Assembly (NCBI GenBank): GCA_038110535.1
Contig: JAYNJW010000036.1
Location: 1 to 16,780 of the forward strand
DNA from: Chordibacter sp038110535
Lineage (GTDB): Bacteria; Verrucomicrobiota; Verrucomicrobiia; Opitutales; Seribacteraceae
Length of the DNA: 16,780 nt
Reading direction: 5' to 3'
The notes beneath the pieces are model-generated. The model did not search any database, was not told where the DNA came from, and was given only the letters and a program-made list of their open reading frames with translations. Below, one piece after another: positions 1 through 6,902 of the stretch (position 1 is its first letter; every line of letters begins with the position of its first letter). The position numbers and the translations under genes were made by a program.

Positions 1-740
1 GCAAGGTATTGGTTAGCTGGGTTGTCTGCGGCAGGTGCGGAAACGATGGTGACATATTCCATGGCACCACTCTCCTCCAAAGTCTTGATGGTTCGGGCCA
101 CATTGGCGTTTTTTTGGCCAACAGCAACATAGATGCAATAAACGGGGCGAAAGTTGGAATCTCCAGAGTTTTCACCTTGTTTATTTATTTTTGCTTGGTT
201 GATGATGGTGTCAATGGCAATGGTTGTCTTACCTGTTGATCGGTCACCAATGATCAATTCCCGTTGGCCTCTACCAATTGGAACCATCGAATCTACTGCC
301 ATGATGCCCGTTTGAAGGGGTTGATCCACAGATTTACGCGGAATAATGCCAGGAGCAATTCGTTCAACAGGAAGAGTTTGTTCCGCATTGATAGCTCCTT
401 TGCCGTCCATGGGACGACCGACCGCGTCCACTACCCGACCAAGTAATTCTTTGCCAACCGGCACAGAGAGAAGCTTGCCGGTGGTTCGGGCTTCATCTCC
501 TTCTTTGAGAGAACTTACATCTCCAAGCAAGACGCATCCGACAGAGTTTTCCTCAAGGTTCAAGGCAATACCCAACACATTATTGGGAAACTCGATCATT
601 TCATTGTACATCACCTTGGAAAGCCCGTTGACTTGTGCCACTCCATCAGCAAGCGTAGAAATGGTACCAACATTAGTACGGATTGAATCGGTGGAAAGAC
701 TTTCAATTTCCTTGCGAATTAGTTCAGTAATGGAACTCAT
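1..740 (-). CDS. atpA: ATP synthase F1 subunit alpha, N-terminal part (runs off left edge)
   Basis: This encodes the N-terminal ~246 residues of the F1 alpha subunit, the regulatory nucleotide-binding partner of beta in the membrane-bound ATP synthase. The reading frame is open to base 1, so the C-terminal half lies outside the window. The translation starts MSSITELIRKEIES and contains the beta-barrel region (GIALNLEENSVGCVLLGD), the hinge GRVVDAVGRPMDGKG, and the Walker A loop GDRSTGKTT near residues 169-177, followed by CIYVAVGQK. In most alpha subunits the loop reads GDRQTGKT, so Ser here replaces a usually conserved Gln. A short insertion (KINKQGENSGDSNFRP) precedes CIYVAVGQK, as seen in mitochondrial and alphaproteobacterial homologues. 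The start is the only ATG in reach, 18 bp after the atpH stop. No clear Shine-Dalgarno sequence precedes it. It is the last visible gene of the atpBEFHA cluster. Confidence 0.97.
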   Translation of the reverse strand, partial: MSSITELIRKEIESLSTDSIRTNVGTISTLADGVAQVNGLSKVMYNEMIEFPNNVLGIALNLEENSVGCVLLGDVSSLKEGDEARTTGKLLSVPVGKELLGRVVDAVGRPMDGKGAINAEQTLPVERIAPGIIPRKSVDQPLQTGIMAVDSMVPIGRGQRELIIGDRSTGKTTIAIDTIINQAKINKQGENSGDSNFRPVYCIYVAVGQKNANVARTIKTLEESGAMEYVTIVSAPAADNPANQYL

Positions 741-758
741 GATGATTGCTTAAAATAA

Positions 759-1154
759 TTAGGAAGTAAGGGATTGGGACAGTTTGGATAATCTTGATTT
801 GATTGAGTCTTCAAAAACATCATCTACCAAGCGAATACGATAACCAGCGATTAGCTGGTCGTTTTGGGAAACTTGCAAATCAAAGGAGTGAGAGTTGAAT
901 CTATCTAGTTTGCTCTTCAGGCTTGAGATTAATAACTCATTTGGTTGGCTACCAAATTCAACTTCAACGAGTTGTTGGCGCAAGGTTTTACGGATTTCAA
1001 ACAAATAGGCATTGAGAATTTGCCTGTGACCTGTGGGTTTACATTCCCTTAAACCAGCGAGAACTTCTTGCACGAGCGACAACTCAATAATGCCATGTTC
1101 ATTAGCTGAACTCTTCACCAGCGCACGAACGAGAGCCTTGTACCGAGAAAACAT
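759..1154 (-). CDS. atpH: ATP synthase subunit delta, shortened
   Basis: This is the delta subunit, the stalk protein that links F1 alpha to the b subunits. The C-terminal stretch DQLIAGYRIRLVDDVFEDSIKSRLSKLSQSL matches the conserved family end (GGxxVxxGDxVxDGSVxxRLxxL). The position between atpF and atpA supports the call. From the ATG at 1154 the protein is 131 residues; a TTG two codons upstream (1160) is a less likely alternative. The family is normally about 175-180 residues. The missing ~45 residues all fall in the N-terminal helical domain that contacts the top of F1. The first recognisable segment is FSRYKALVRALVKSSANEHG. The frame is intact between the flanking genes, with no sign of a frameshift in this gap, so it appears to be a naturally short delta. 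The gap to the atpF stop is 11 bp. Confidence 0.88.
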   Translation of the reverse strand: MFSRYKALVRALVKSSANEHGIIELSLVQEVLAGLRECKPTGHRQILNAYLFEIRKTLRQQLVEVEFGSQPNELLISSLKSKLDRFNSHSFDLQVSQNDQLIAGYRIRLVDDVFEDSIKSRLSKLSQSLTS

Positions 1155-1165
1155 GATCAAAACGG

Positions 1166-1702
1166 CTAGGAGACAAGATTGAGCTCTTGCGTAGCACGAG
1201 AGGAAAACTTTTCTTTTTCTTCCTCGGATAAATCTTTGGAGAGTACTTTGGTAGCGGTTAAAACGACCAAGGAAGCAATTTCCTCTCGGGCTTCCCGCAA
1301 AACGCGCTCTCTTTCCTGTTCCATGGCAATTTTGGCTTTGGAAATGATTTCTTCTGCTTGTTTACGAGCATCATCTTTTTGGGCCTCAATCAACGCTTTG
1401 GCCTGTTCTTGAGCCGAAGTGATCGTCTTTTTCGCCTCCAGAGAAGCATCTTGAAGGGTTTGTTGCTGTTGCTTTTCTGTTTCTTCTAATTCAAGTTTGA
1501 TTCGATCTGCATTTTTCAGGGAATCTGAAATTTGCTTTTCTCTTTCCTTGATGGTGGAGAGAATATTCTTGAAGGCAAACTTCCATATTACAAAGGCAAC
1601 GATCAGGAAGTTGATTGCTTGGGCGATTAGCATGGGCCAATCAATCCCGAAAGTCTCAACTATTCCTTGAGCCGTATCTCCAAGGCTGGCTAGAACGATC
1701 AT
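1166..1702 (-). CDS. atpF: ATP synthase F0 subunit b
   Basis: This is the b subunit of the peripheral stalk, anchored in the inner membrane and reaching up to delta and alpha. At 178 residues it is close to normal length. One N-terminal membrane helix (about residues 24-44, MLIAQAINFLIVAFVIWKFA) is followed by a long charged coiled coil (residues ~50-165, rich in E, K, A, Q and R). The gene lies between atpE and atpH in the standard order, with a 25-bp gap to the atpE stop. The start ATG gives the membrane helix its usual N-terminal distance. Only one b-type gene is seen here, with no b' duplicate. Confidence 0.96.
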   Translation of the reverse strand: MIVLASLGDTAQGIVETFGIDWPMLIAQAINFLIVAFVIWKFAFKNILSTIKEREKQISDSLKNADRIKLELEETEKQQQQTLQDASLEAKKTITSAQEQAKALIEAQKDDARKQAEEIISKAKIAMEQERERVLREAREEIASLVVLTATKVLSKDLSEEEKEKFSSRATQELNLVS

Positions 1703-1727
1703 GGAAGGCGGGAGCTAGAAAATATGA

Positions 1728-1952
1728 TTAGAGGAAAAGAGAGTAGAAGGCAACAGCTTCAGCAAGAGCCATCCCAATGATGGATTGGACGAGGATTTGA
1801 CCGGATGCGTCAGGGTTGCGCCCAACTGCTTCAGCCGCTTTCATGCCAACGATACCAACCCCGATGGCGGCTCCGAGGCAACCTAGCCCAGCTTGAATGG
1901 AACCGGTAATTCCTGATGCTTGTTCAGATGCTTGTGCGAGTACTTCGATCAT
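1728..1952 (-). CDS. atpE: ATP synthase F0 subunit c (proteolipid)
   Basis: This 74-residue protein forms the rotating c-ring. It has two hydrophobic hairpin helices joined by the polar loop GRNPDASG (residues 44-51). The ion-carrying carboxylate is Glu65 in GMALAEAVAFYSLFL. Aligned by the loop to sodium-type c subunits, the helix-1 Gln (position 32) is Val here and the residue after Glu65 is Ala rather than Ser. The sodium ligand set is therefore incomplete and proton coupling is the better inference. The protein ends directly after helix 2. It is preceded by the longest gap within the atp cluster (70 bp), which may serve its higher translation need. Confidence 0.97.
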   Translation of the reverse strand: MIEVLAQASEQASGITGSIQAGLGCLGAAIGVGIVGMKAAEAVGRNPDASGQILVQSIIGMALAEAVAFYSLFL

Positions 1953-2022
1953 TTTGATAATTTGTTTGAGTGTTTAATTTAGGAATCGCATATCTACGAT
2001 GGATCATAGTCCTATGCGGAAA
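1953..2022 (-). promoter_or_regulatory. atpB-atpE intercistronic leader with stem-loop and A/U-rich stretch
   Basis: The 70-bp gap before atpE is much longer than the other gaps between atp genes (11-25 bp). On the transcribed strand it holds the inverted repeat CGCATA / TATGCG (plus-strand 1987-1992 and 2013-2018), with CATAG-GA-CTATG as a competing inner pairing. About 30 nt of A/U-rich, poorly structured sequence then leads to the atpE ATG. In E. coli a U-rich unstructured leader before atpE boosts c-subunit translation, so a similar role is plausible here. That role is inferred from position and composition only. Confidence 0.4.
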
Positions 2023-2889
2023 TTAGTGATGGTCTCCCTCCTCGTGGTTGCAGATTAGTCCAATGTAAACGGAGACAAGGAGCATAAAGACCAAAGCTTG
2101 TACTAGTCCAATAAGTACCTCCATAAAATAGAATGGAACAGGTAAAATCCACTTCAATTGAGGGACTAGATAAAACATGCTGTGGAGCAAGCTTTCTCCT
2201 CCAAAAACATTTCCAAAGAGGCGGAAAGTCAAAGAAACAGGACGAAAAAGAATGGAGAGAACCTCGATTACCCCAACAGCTAAGAAGATGATTCCAAGCA
2301 TACCAAAGATCAAAGAGCTAACTTCGGATTTTTCAGCTTTGTTACCAAACCAATCTTTAATGATAGCCTTGATTCCAGCATATTTAACGATGAAGAAAAT
2401 CCAAAAAATGTTAGCAACCAAGGCGAGGGCAAGGGTCATATTTAGGTCGGCATTTCCGGGACGCACAAGAGGTTTGGCAATGGCGAAATGTCCATCAATA
2501 TCCGTATGACCATACCCGATAGTACCAACACCAGGGAGTAAACCACTCCAGTTGTGGATTAAAATGAAAAAGAAAAGTCCACTTAAGAGCCAAAAGGAAG
2601 GGAAAAACACCTTCCTGCCGACAATAGGCTCGATAATACCACGAATTCCTCCGATTACAGATTCAAGAATAAGCTGGCCTTTGGTGGGAATTAATTGAGG
2701 TTTCCCAACAAGAATCTTAACGAAGAGAACCAGAAGCAAAGAAACCACCCAACTGGTAATCATGGAATTGGTGATAGGGTAATTGCCTAAAGTAAAAACC
2801 TTTTCTGCAGTTACTTTTACACCATCACCAGCACCATGAACGTACGTAAGAGGTAAGGCTAATAGGATTAATTTTGCTAATCTTTTCAC
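2023..2889 (-). CDS. atpB: ATP synthase F0 subunit a
   Basis: This 288-residue polytopic inner-membrane protein forms the ion half-channels beside the c-ring. The signature RPVSLTFRLFGNVFGGE includes the essential arginine (Arg223 by this start), and a late helix carries VQALVFMLLVSVYIGL. The N-terminus (MKRLAKLILLALPLTYVHGA) resembles a cleavable signal peptide, a feature I associate with several non-proteobacterial a subunits. The C-terminus ends in acidic/His-rich CNHEEGDHH. The start is a GTG at 2889. An in-frame stop lies shortly upstream with no other start between, and the next Met (residue 43) would remove the N-terminus, so GTG is favoured. No Shine-Dalgarno sequence precedes it. It is first in the visible atpBEFHA cluster; no atpI is seen upstream. 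Confidence 0.97.
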   Translation of the reverse strand: MKRLAKLILLALPLTYVHGAGDGVKVTAEKVFTLGNYPITNSMITSWVVSLLLVLFVKILVGKPQLIPTKGQLILESVIGGIRGIIEPIVGRKVFFPSFWLLSGLFFFILIHNWSGLLPGVGTIGYGHTDIDGHFAIAKPLVRPGNADLNMTLALALVANIFWIFFIVKYAGIKAIIKDWFGNKAEKSEVSSLIFGMLGIIFLAVGVIEVLSILFRPVSLTFRLFGNVFGGESLLHSMFYLVPQLKWILPVPFYFMEVLIGLVQALVFMLLVSVYIGLICNHEEGDHH

Positions 2890-2901
2890 GAAAAGGAAAA
2901 A

Positions 2902-2930
2902 CTTATAAGCAAAACTTTACAAATGGTCAA
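2902..2930 (-). promoter_or_regulatory. Predicted sigma70-type promoter for atpB
   Basis: Reading the minus strand, TTGACC (2930-2925) and TATAAG (2907-2902) are separated by exactly 17 bp, a near-consensus -35/-10 pair. It lies in the trmB-atpB gap and points toward atpB. The expected start of transcription would be about 6-8 nt before the GTG start, giving an almost leaderless mRNA. A second upstream promoter or read-through from trmB cannot be excluded. Confidence 0.55.
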
Positions 2931-2946
2931 TTCACATTTGTGTGAA
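2931..2946. promoter_or_regulatory. Operator-like palindrome abutting the atpB -35 box
   Basis: TTCACATTTGTGTGAA has perfect 6-bp arms (TTCACA / TGTGAA) around a 4-nt centre and directly touches the -35 hexamer of the predicted atpB promoter. Position and symmetry suit a dimeric regulator site. It lacks the GC-rich stem and T-run of a terminator for trmB. The binding protein is unknown. Confidence 0.35.
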
Positions 2947-2999
2947 CATCGATCAGATAGGCAGCAATTAAAATCGAAGGAGCAGTATATAAGATCAGC

Positions 3000-3629
3000 T
3001 TATGATCTTGTGGCGCAAAATGTGTGTGCAGTTTCGAATAAGTCTTGGAAAAAACTGCAAGATTCATGCGGCCAATGGGGATGTTCTAATTGCCAGTGTG
3101 GGCTTGCATTTAAAATACTTTGGGCCCAATCAAAATATTCCTCGTGATCGGTTCTAAAAAAAAGCTTTGCGTCTTTGGAAGATGCACTGGCCAAAGATTC
3201 TAAGAAGTTATTTTGAATAAGACGATTTTTGTGATGTCGCTTTTTGGGCCATGGATCAGGAAACATGATGTAGGTTGACAGAATTGAGAGTTTTCTGGAA
3301 ATTGAAACAAGGAATTCTGAAGCTTCAGCTTTTAAAAAGAAAAGATTTTTGAGAGCATGCCTCTCTTTTTTGGATTCGGCTTTTTTTATTCGTTTATTGT
3401 TTAGGTCGATGCCTAAAAAAACTTGATTGGGATACTGCAGGGCAAAGGATGTAAGCCAGTGACCGTGACCTGACCCTATTTCAAGATAAATTCCCTTCGC
3501 ATTGTGCACTTCAATTGCTGGGATAACGGTAGATTCTAGAAAGTCCCCTACCCTACTTATTCGAGCGGCTTTTTGGGCCTGATAAAGCGGAAGGTGTGTT
3601 TCTGGCAATGGTTCAGCAAAGTGATGCAT
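3000..3629 (-). CDS. trmB: tRNA (guanine-N7-)-methyltransferase TrmB
   Basis: TrmB uses SAM to form m7G at position 46 of tRNA. From the ATG at 3629 the protein is 209 residues, normal for the family. Visible motifs are the SAM loop LEIGSGHGHWL (residues 49-59), the acidic strand-2 motif FLGIDLNNKRI (71-81), the family signature FPDPWPKKRHHKNRLIQ (123-139) and FFRTDHEEYFDW (157-168). A more upstream ATG (3755) would add 42 residues lying entirely over mnmG and unlike the family, so I chose 3629. That start overlaps the end of mnmG by 17 nt, which suggests translational coupling. In many bacteria rsmG follows mnmG; here TrmB, also an m7G methyltransferase but acting on tRNA, holds that place. 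Confidence 0.95.
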   Translation of the reverse strand: MHHFAEPLPETHLPLYQAQKAARISRVGDFLESTVIPAIEVHNAKGIYLEIGSGHGHWLTSFALQYPNQVFLGIDLNNKRIKKAESKKERHALKNLFFLKAEASEFLVSISRKLSILSTYIMFPDPWPKKRHHKNRLIQNNFLESLASASSKDAKLFFRTDHEEYFDWAQSILNASPHWQLEHPHWPHESCSFFQDLFETAHTFCATRS

Positions 3630-5520
3630 GCAGTTTGTTTTTAGAATGTCTTTCCAAGTAGATGTGCAAAATGCTGATGTCTGAGGGGTTGACTCCGGAA
3701 ATGCGCGAAGCTTGACCAAGAGTATTTGGTTTAACAAAAGAAAGCTTTTCAACACATTCTTTGCGAAGACCAGGTAAATCTGTGTACTGGAAATTACTGG
3801 GTATCAACATATTTTCGGCAGTAAGATATCGTTGTGCTGCTTTTGCTTCCCTTTGAAGGTACCCATCGTAAATAATTCTGTAAAGTACTTCATCTTTGAC
3901 GCTTGGGGCTAAAGCTTTGAAAGTAGAGGGAAGGTCAGCAGGAAAAAAAGAATCAATTTTGGTCTGATGTGAAAAAGTTTTGCCGGTAGAAGTTCTTAAA
4001 TTCGATAGTTCATGAAACCAAAATTCCACAGAGTTTAAATTATTCTCTATCGAGTCTATACGCGAGTTAGATAAAAGATGATGAGTTTTGGTTTTAGGGA
4101 AATATCGAAACTCTGCACTTCCATGATTGAAAAGCAGGCGATGTTCAGCACGACTGGTAAACATTCTGTACGGTTCAGTTACTCCTTTGGTGGTTAGATC
4201 ATCGATCAGAACACCAATGTAACCCTCGTTACGATCGATAGAAATTAAGTCGAGTTCGGCAGCTTTGCGAGCAGCATTGATTCCAGCAATTAATCCCTGT
4301 GCAGCTGCTTCTTCATAACCAGATGTGCCATTAATTTGACCGGCAAAAAAAAGTGATGAAACTAAATTTGATTCTAAATGATGGTCGAGCTGTGTAGGAG
4401 GAGCATAATCATATTCAACTGCATAGGCAGGTCGAATAATTTTGGCATTTTCAAGTCCAGGAATTGTCTGAATTAGTTCTTGTTGAATATGAAATGGGAG
4501 ACTGGTGGACAAACCATTAATGTACCATTCGTCAGAATTGATACCTTCGGGTTCCAAATGTATACGGTGAGAATCTTTTGCTGCAAAACGTACTACTTTA
4601 TCTTCAATGCTTGGGCAGTATCTTGGACCTGTGCCTACAATGTCACCTTTATACAAAGGCGAAAGGTGCAAGTTGTCATTTATTATTTGATGAGATTTAC
4701 GGGTAGTTTCAGTAAGGTAACAATTTACAAGATTTCTTCCTAAATGATTAAATTCCTTTTGAAGCCACCTTCCTTTATGTTCCACGTGGAACAATTCATT
4801 CTCGGCCCGAGTATCATAAAAAGAGAATTTAGTTGGATTTTCATCACCTGACTGTATTTCAAGTCCATTCAAATTGATTGATCGTCCGAGTAATCTGGGA
4901 GGTGTGCCTGTTTTAAATCGTTTTAAATCGATGCCATTTTTTATAAAATGAGAAGATAGACCTTTTGCAGTATGATCACCAAGCCTACCGCCAGAGGATT
5001 TTGTATCGCCAATATGAGTAGATGCCTGTAAAAAAGTACCTGTTGTTACTACAACAGTCTTACCATAAAATTTCAGTCCCATAGAGGTTTCAACTCCTTT
5101 ACACTGGGATTCTTCAACAACCAATCCGTTAACCATTGCTTGAAAAATAGTAAGATTGTCTTGTTGTTCTAAAACATGCTTCATTCTTAATTGGTAGGCC
5201 TTTTTATCGCATTGTGCCCGAGGAGCCTGTACAGCCTTTCCCTTCGATGTGTTCAGCAATTTAAATTGGATTGCAGTAAAATCTGTATTTAAGGCCATTT
5301 CTCCGCCCATTGCGTCGATTTCTCGAACAATTTGACCTTTTCCCTGTCCGCCAATGGCTGGATTACAACTCATTTGTGCAATTGTATCTAAATTACCAGT
5401 CAAAAGAAGAACATCAGCCCCTTGTCTGGAGGCTGCCAGAGCTGCCTCACATCCAGCATGCCCGGCACCGCATACTATGACATCATAGGGCTTCTTTGGT
5501 AGATCAGCTTTTAATGTCAT
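3613..5520 (-). CDS. mnmG: tRNA uridine-5-carboxymethylaminomethyl modification enzyme MnmG (GidA)
   Basis: MnmG is the FAD-dependent partner of MnmE; the complex modifies wobble U34 in tRNAs. At 635 residues it is full length. Motifs include the FAD-binding GAGHAGCEAALAASRQGADV (residues 18-37), SCNPAIGGQGKGQIVREIDA (51-70), the segment with RAQCDKKAYQ (101-110), TGTPPRL (204-210), GPRYCPSIEDKV, FFAGQINGTSGYEEAAAQG and EPYRMFTSRAEHR. Between FSF (232-234) and CYLTETT (267-273) there are 32 residues, where the E. coli protein as I recall it has about 12. This insertion holds FHVEH, encoded by a perfect parS-like palindrome. The start ATG is 3 bp after the mnmE stop, with only a weak GGGA upstream. 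The end overlaps trmB. Confidence 0.98.
   Translation of the reverse strand: MTLKADLPKKPYDVIVCGAGHAGCEAALAASRQGADVLLLTGNLDTIAQMSCNPAIGGQGKGQIVREIDAMGGEMALNTDFTAIQFKLLNTSKGKAVQAPRAQCDKKAYQLRMKHVLEQQDNLTIFQAMVNGLVVEESQCKGVETSMGLKFYGKTVVVTTGTFLQASTHIGDTKSSGGRLGDHTAKGLSSHFIKNGIDLKRFKTGTPPRLLGRSINLNGLEIQSGDENPTKFSFYDTRAENELFHVEHKGRWLQKEFNHLGRNLVNCYLTETTRKSHQIINDNLHLSPLYKGDIVGTGPRYCPSIEDKVVRFAAKDSHRIHLEPEGINSDEWYINGLSTSLPFHIQQELIQTIPGLENAKIIRPAYAVEYDYAPPTQLDHHLESNLVSSLFFAGQINGTSGYEEAAAQGLIAGINAARKAAELDLISIDRNEGYIGVLIDDLTTKGVTEPYRMFTSRAEHRLLFNHGSAEFRYFPKTKTHHLLSNSRIDSIENNLNSVEFWFHELSNLRTSTGKTFSHQTKIDSFFPADLPSTFKALAPSVKDEVLYRIIYDGYLQREAKAAQRYLTAENMLIPSNFQYTDLPGLRKECVEKLSFVKPNTLGQASRISGVNPSDISILHIYLERHSKNKLHASLC
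4778..4793. other. Candidate parS (ParB-binding) site inside mnmG
   Basis: TGTTCCACGTGGAACA is a perfect 16-bp palindrome. It belongs to the conserved bacterial parS family (TGTTTCACGTGAAACA and the TGTTCCACGTGGAAC-type variants known from pseudomonads and others). It encodes LFHVEH in mnmG, inside the insertion relative to E. coli MnmG. No second copy was found in the window by eye. parS sites cluster near oriC and parAB, and mnmG is a classic neighbour of both. ParB binding is inferred from sequence; parA and parB are not in the window. Confidence 0.75.
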
Positions 5521-5523
5521 AAC

Positions 5524-6870
5524 TTATTTCCCAATACAAAATTGACCAAAGAGTTTGTCTAACATGTTCTCATTGGTTTTTGTTCCAATCATTTCATCAA
5601 TATATTCTCGAGCACTGGTCAAATATTTCGAGATGATTTCCAAACCTACATTGTCTTTTAGATTCGCTATGAATTTCTCAACTTCTTTTTGACACAAAGT
5701 GATTAATTGCTCATGCCTTTGACCAATAAGAAGAATTTGATCACTTTCTTCACCGTAGATCTCAGTGATTAAATCACTCAGTTTTCCAAGTAATTCTTCA
5801 ATTCCTTCTTTGTTTTTGCAGCTTATTCTTTGCTTTGGTAATTCAATATTTAGTGGTGTTTTCTCTTGTGAGTTAAGATCAGATTTATTTTGTACAAAAA
5901 TCGTTGGTTTAGTCTCAAGTATAGATTCAAATTCACTTGGTAGATTGGTAGGGTGGGGGATCGAGCTGTCGATTATCCACAAAATAATGTCCGCTTTGCC
6001 AGCTTGCTCATGAGAAAGCCTGACACCCGCCTTTTCTACTTGTGAATCTGTATTATGGACACCAGCAGTGTCCACAATTAGGACGGAGTGCTTCCCAACC
6101 TGTACTTCCATTTCAAGATAATCTCTAGTGGTACCCGCATCTTCATGAATAAGGGCTCTTTTTTCACCCGCAATATGATTAAACAAACTACTTTTGCCGG
6201 CATTGGGTAATCCGATCAGAACAACACGGATCTTTTTTTGTAAGATCTTGGTTTTGGATGCCTGATCTAAGAGACTTGTAAGATTTGCTAGAATAGATTC
6301 AGATAATTTAACTTGTATGGATTGGTCGTTCAATCCGAGATCATCTTCCGGAAAGTCGATATATGCTTCAATGGAAGCTTGTAGTTCCAAGATCTCCTCC
6401 TGAATTGTAATAAGTTGCTGAGATAAATCCCCTTTAAGATTTCTTTGAGCTGCTGCCAGAGATAGAAGGTTTTTTGATGAAATAATTTGAGCGACTGACT
6501 CCGCTTGTGAAAGATCAATTTTTCCATTGAGAAAGGCTAATTTTGTAAATTCACCTGGTTGGGCAATTCGGCAGCCTCTTTTCAAAAGATCTTCGCAAAG
6601 AAGTTGACATATTAATGGGTTTCCATGACAGGATATCTCAAGTGATTGTTGTCCAGTGTATGATTTACCTGCTTCAAAGTAAGTGATTACAACTTGGTCT
6701 ATGATATTTCCATTAATATCTTGATAGTTAGCTACTTTTGCGAGTCTTGGTGGTGGGCAATTATACGAACACGCATCGTTGGCTATTTGTAAGCATAGTT
6801 CACCGCTGATTCGAACCACCGCAAGCGCAGATTCGCCCGAAGGAGTGGCTTGAGCAATGATTGTACTCAT
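5524..6870 (-). CDS. mnmE: tRNA modification GTPase MnmE (TrmE)
   Basis: MnmE is the potassium-activated GTPase that works with MnmG on wobble U34. From the ATG at 6870 it is 448 residues, close to the E. coli length. The N-terminal folate-binding domain starts with STIIAQATPSGESALAVVRISG and includes HGNP and QPGEFTKLAFLNGKIDLSQAE. The G domain carries GLPNAGKSS (residues 220-228), TTRD (247-250), DTAG (267-270) and NKSD (328-331). The C-terminal helical domain ends in the invariant CIGK (445-448), whose Cys is catalytically important. A GTG directly before the ATG (6873) is an alternative start. The gene lies 32 bp after the recA stop and 3 bp before mnmG. A DnaA-box-like TTATCCACA falls within the G domain coding region. 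Confidence 0.98.
   Translation of the reverse strand: MSTIIAQATPSGESALAVVRISGELCLQIANDACSYNCPPPRLAKVANYQDINGNIIDQVVITYFEAGKSYTGQQSLEISCHGNPLICQLLCEDLLKRGCRIAQPGEFTKLAFLNGKIDLSQAESVAQIISSKNLLSLAAAQRNLKGDLSQQLITIQEEILELQASIEAYIDFPEDDLGLNDQSIQVKLSESILANLTSLLDQASKTKILQKKIRVVLIGLPNAGKSSLFNHIAGEKRALIHEDAGTTRDYLEMEVQVGKHSVLIVDTAGVHNTDSQVEKAGVRLSHEQAGKADIILWIIDSSIPHPTNLPSEFESILETKPTIFVQNKSDLNSQEKTPLNIELPKQRISCKNKEGIEELLGKLSDLITEIYGEESDQILLIGQRHEQLITLCQKEVEKFIANLKDNVGLEIISKYLTSAREYIDEMIGTKTNENMLDKLFGQFCIGK
5973..5981 (+). other. Perfect DnaA-box match within mnmE
   Basis: TTATCCACA, the consensus DnaA box, occurs once at this position, about 1.2 kb from the parS-like site. A single 9-mer in 16.8 kb (two strands) is only mildly surprising by chance, and no cluster or AT-rich unwinding element surrounds it. 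It is listed because the gene neighbourhood is typical of oriC-proximal DNA. It is not evidence for an origin here. Confidence 0.2.
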
Positions 6871-6902
6871 CACTGCAGGATAGGGACGGATCAGTGACTT
6901 TA

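Noticed and set aside
346..753. Long plus-strand open frame of 135 codons
   Set aside because: It lies entirely opposite the conserved atpA coding sequence and has no motif of its own.
1728..1952. Sodium-type ATP synthase c-ring
   Set aside because: The helix-1 Gln and the Ser after the key Glu, both part of the sodium ligand set, are absent (Val and Ala).
3630..3755. Upstream start for trmB adding 42 residues
   Set aside because: The extension is read from the mnmG coding sequence in another frame and does not resemble TrmB; the ATG at 3629 gives the normal family length.
4912..4931. 10-bp tandem repeat TTTTAAATCG x2
   Set aside because: It is two copies only, inside mnmG coding a conserved DLKRFKTG stretch, so no separate function is implied.
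5973..5981. DnaA box as a sign of oriC in the window
   Set aside because: Only one perfect copy, inside mnmE, with no cluster and no AT-rich unwinding region nearby.
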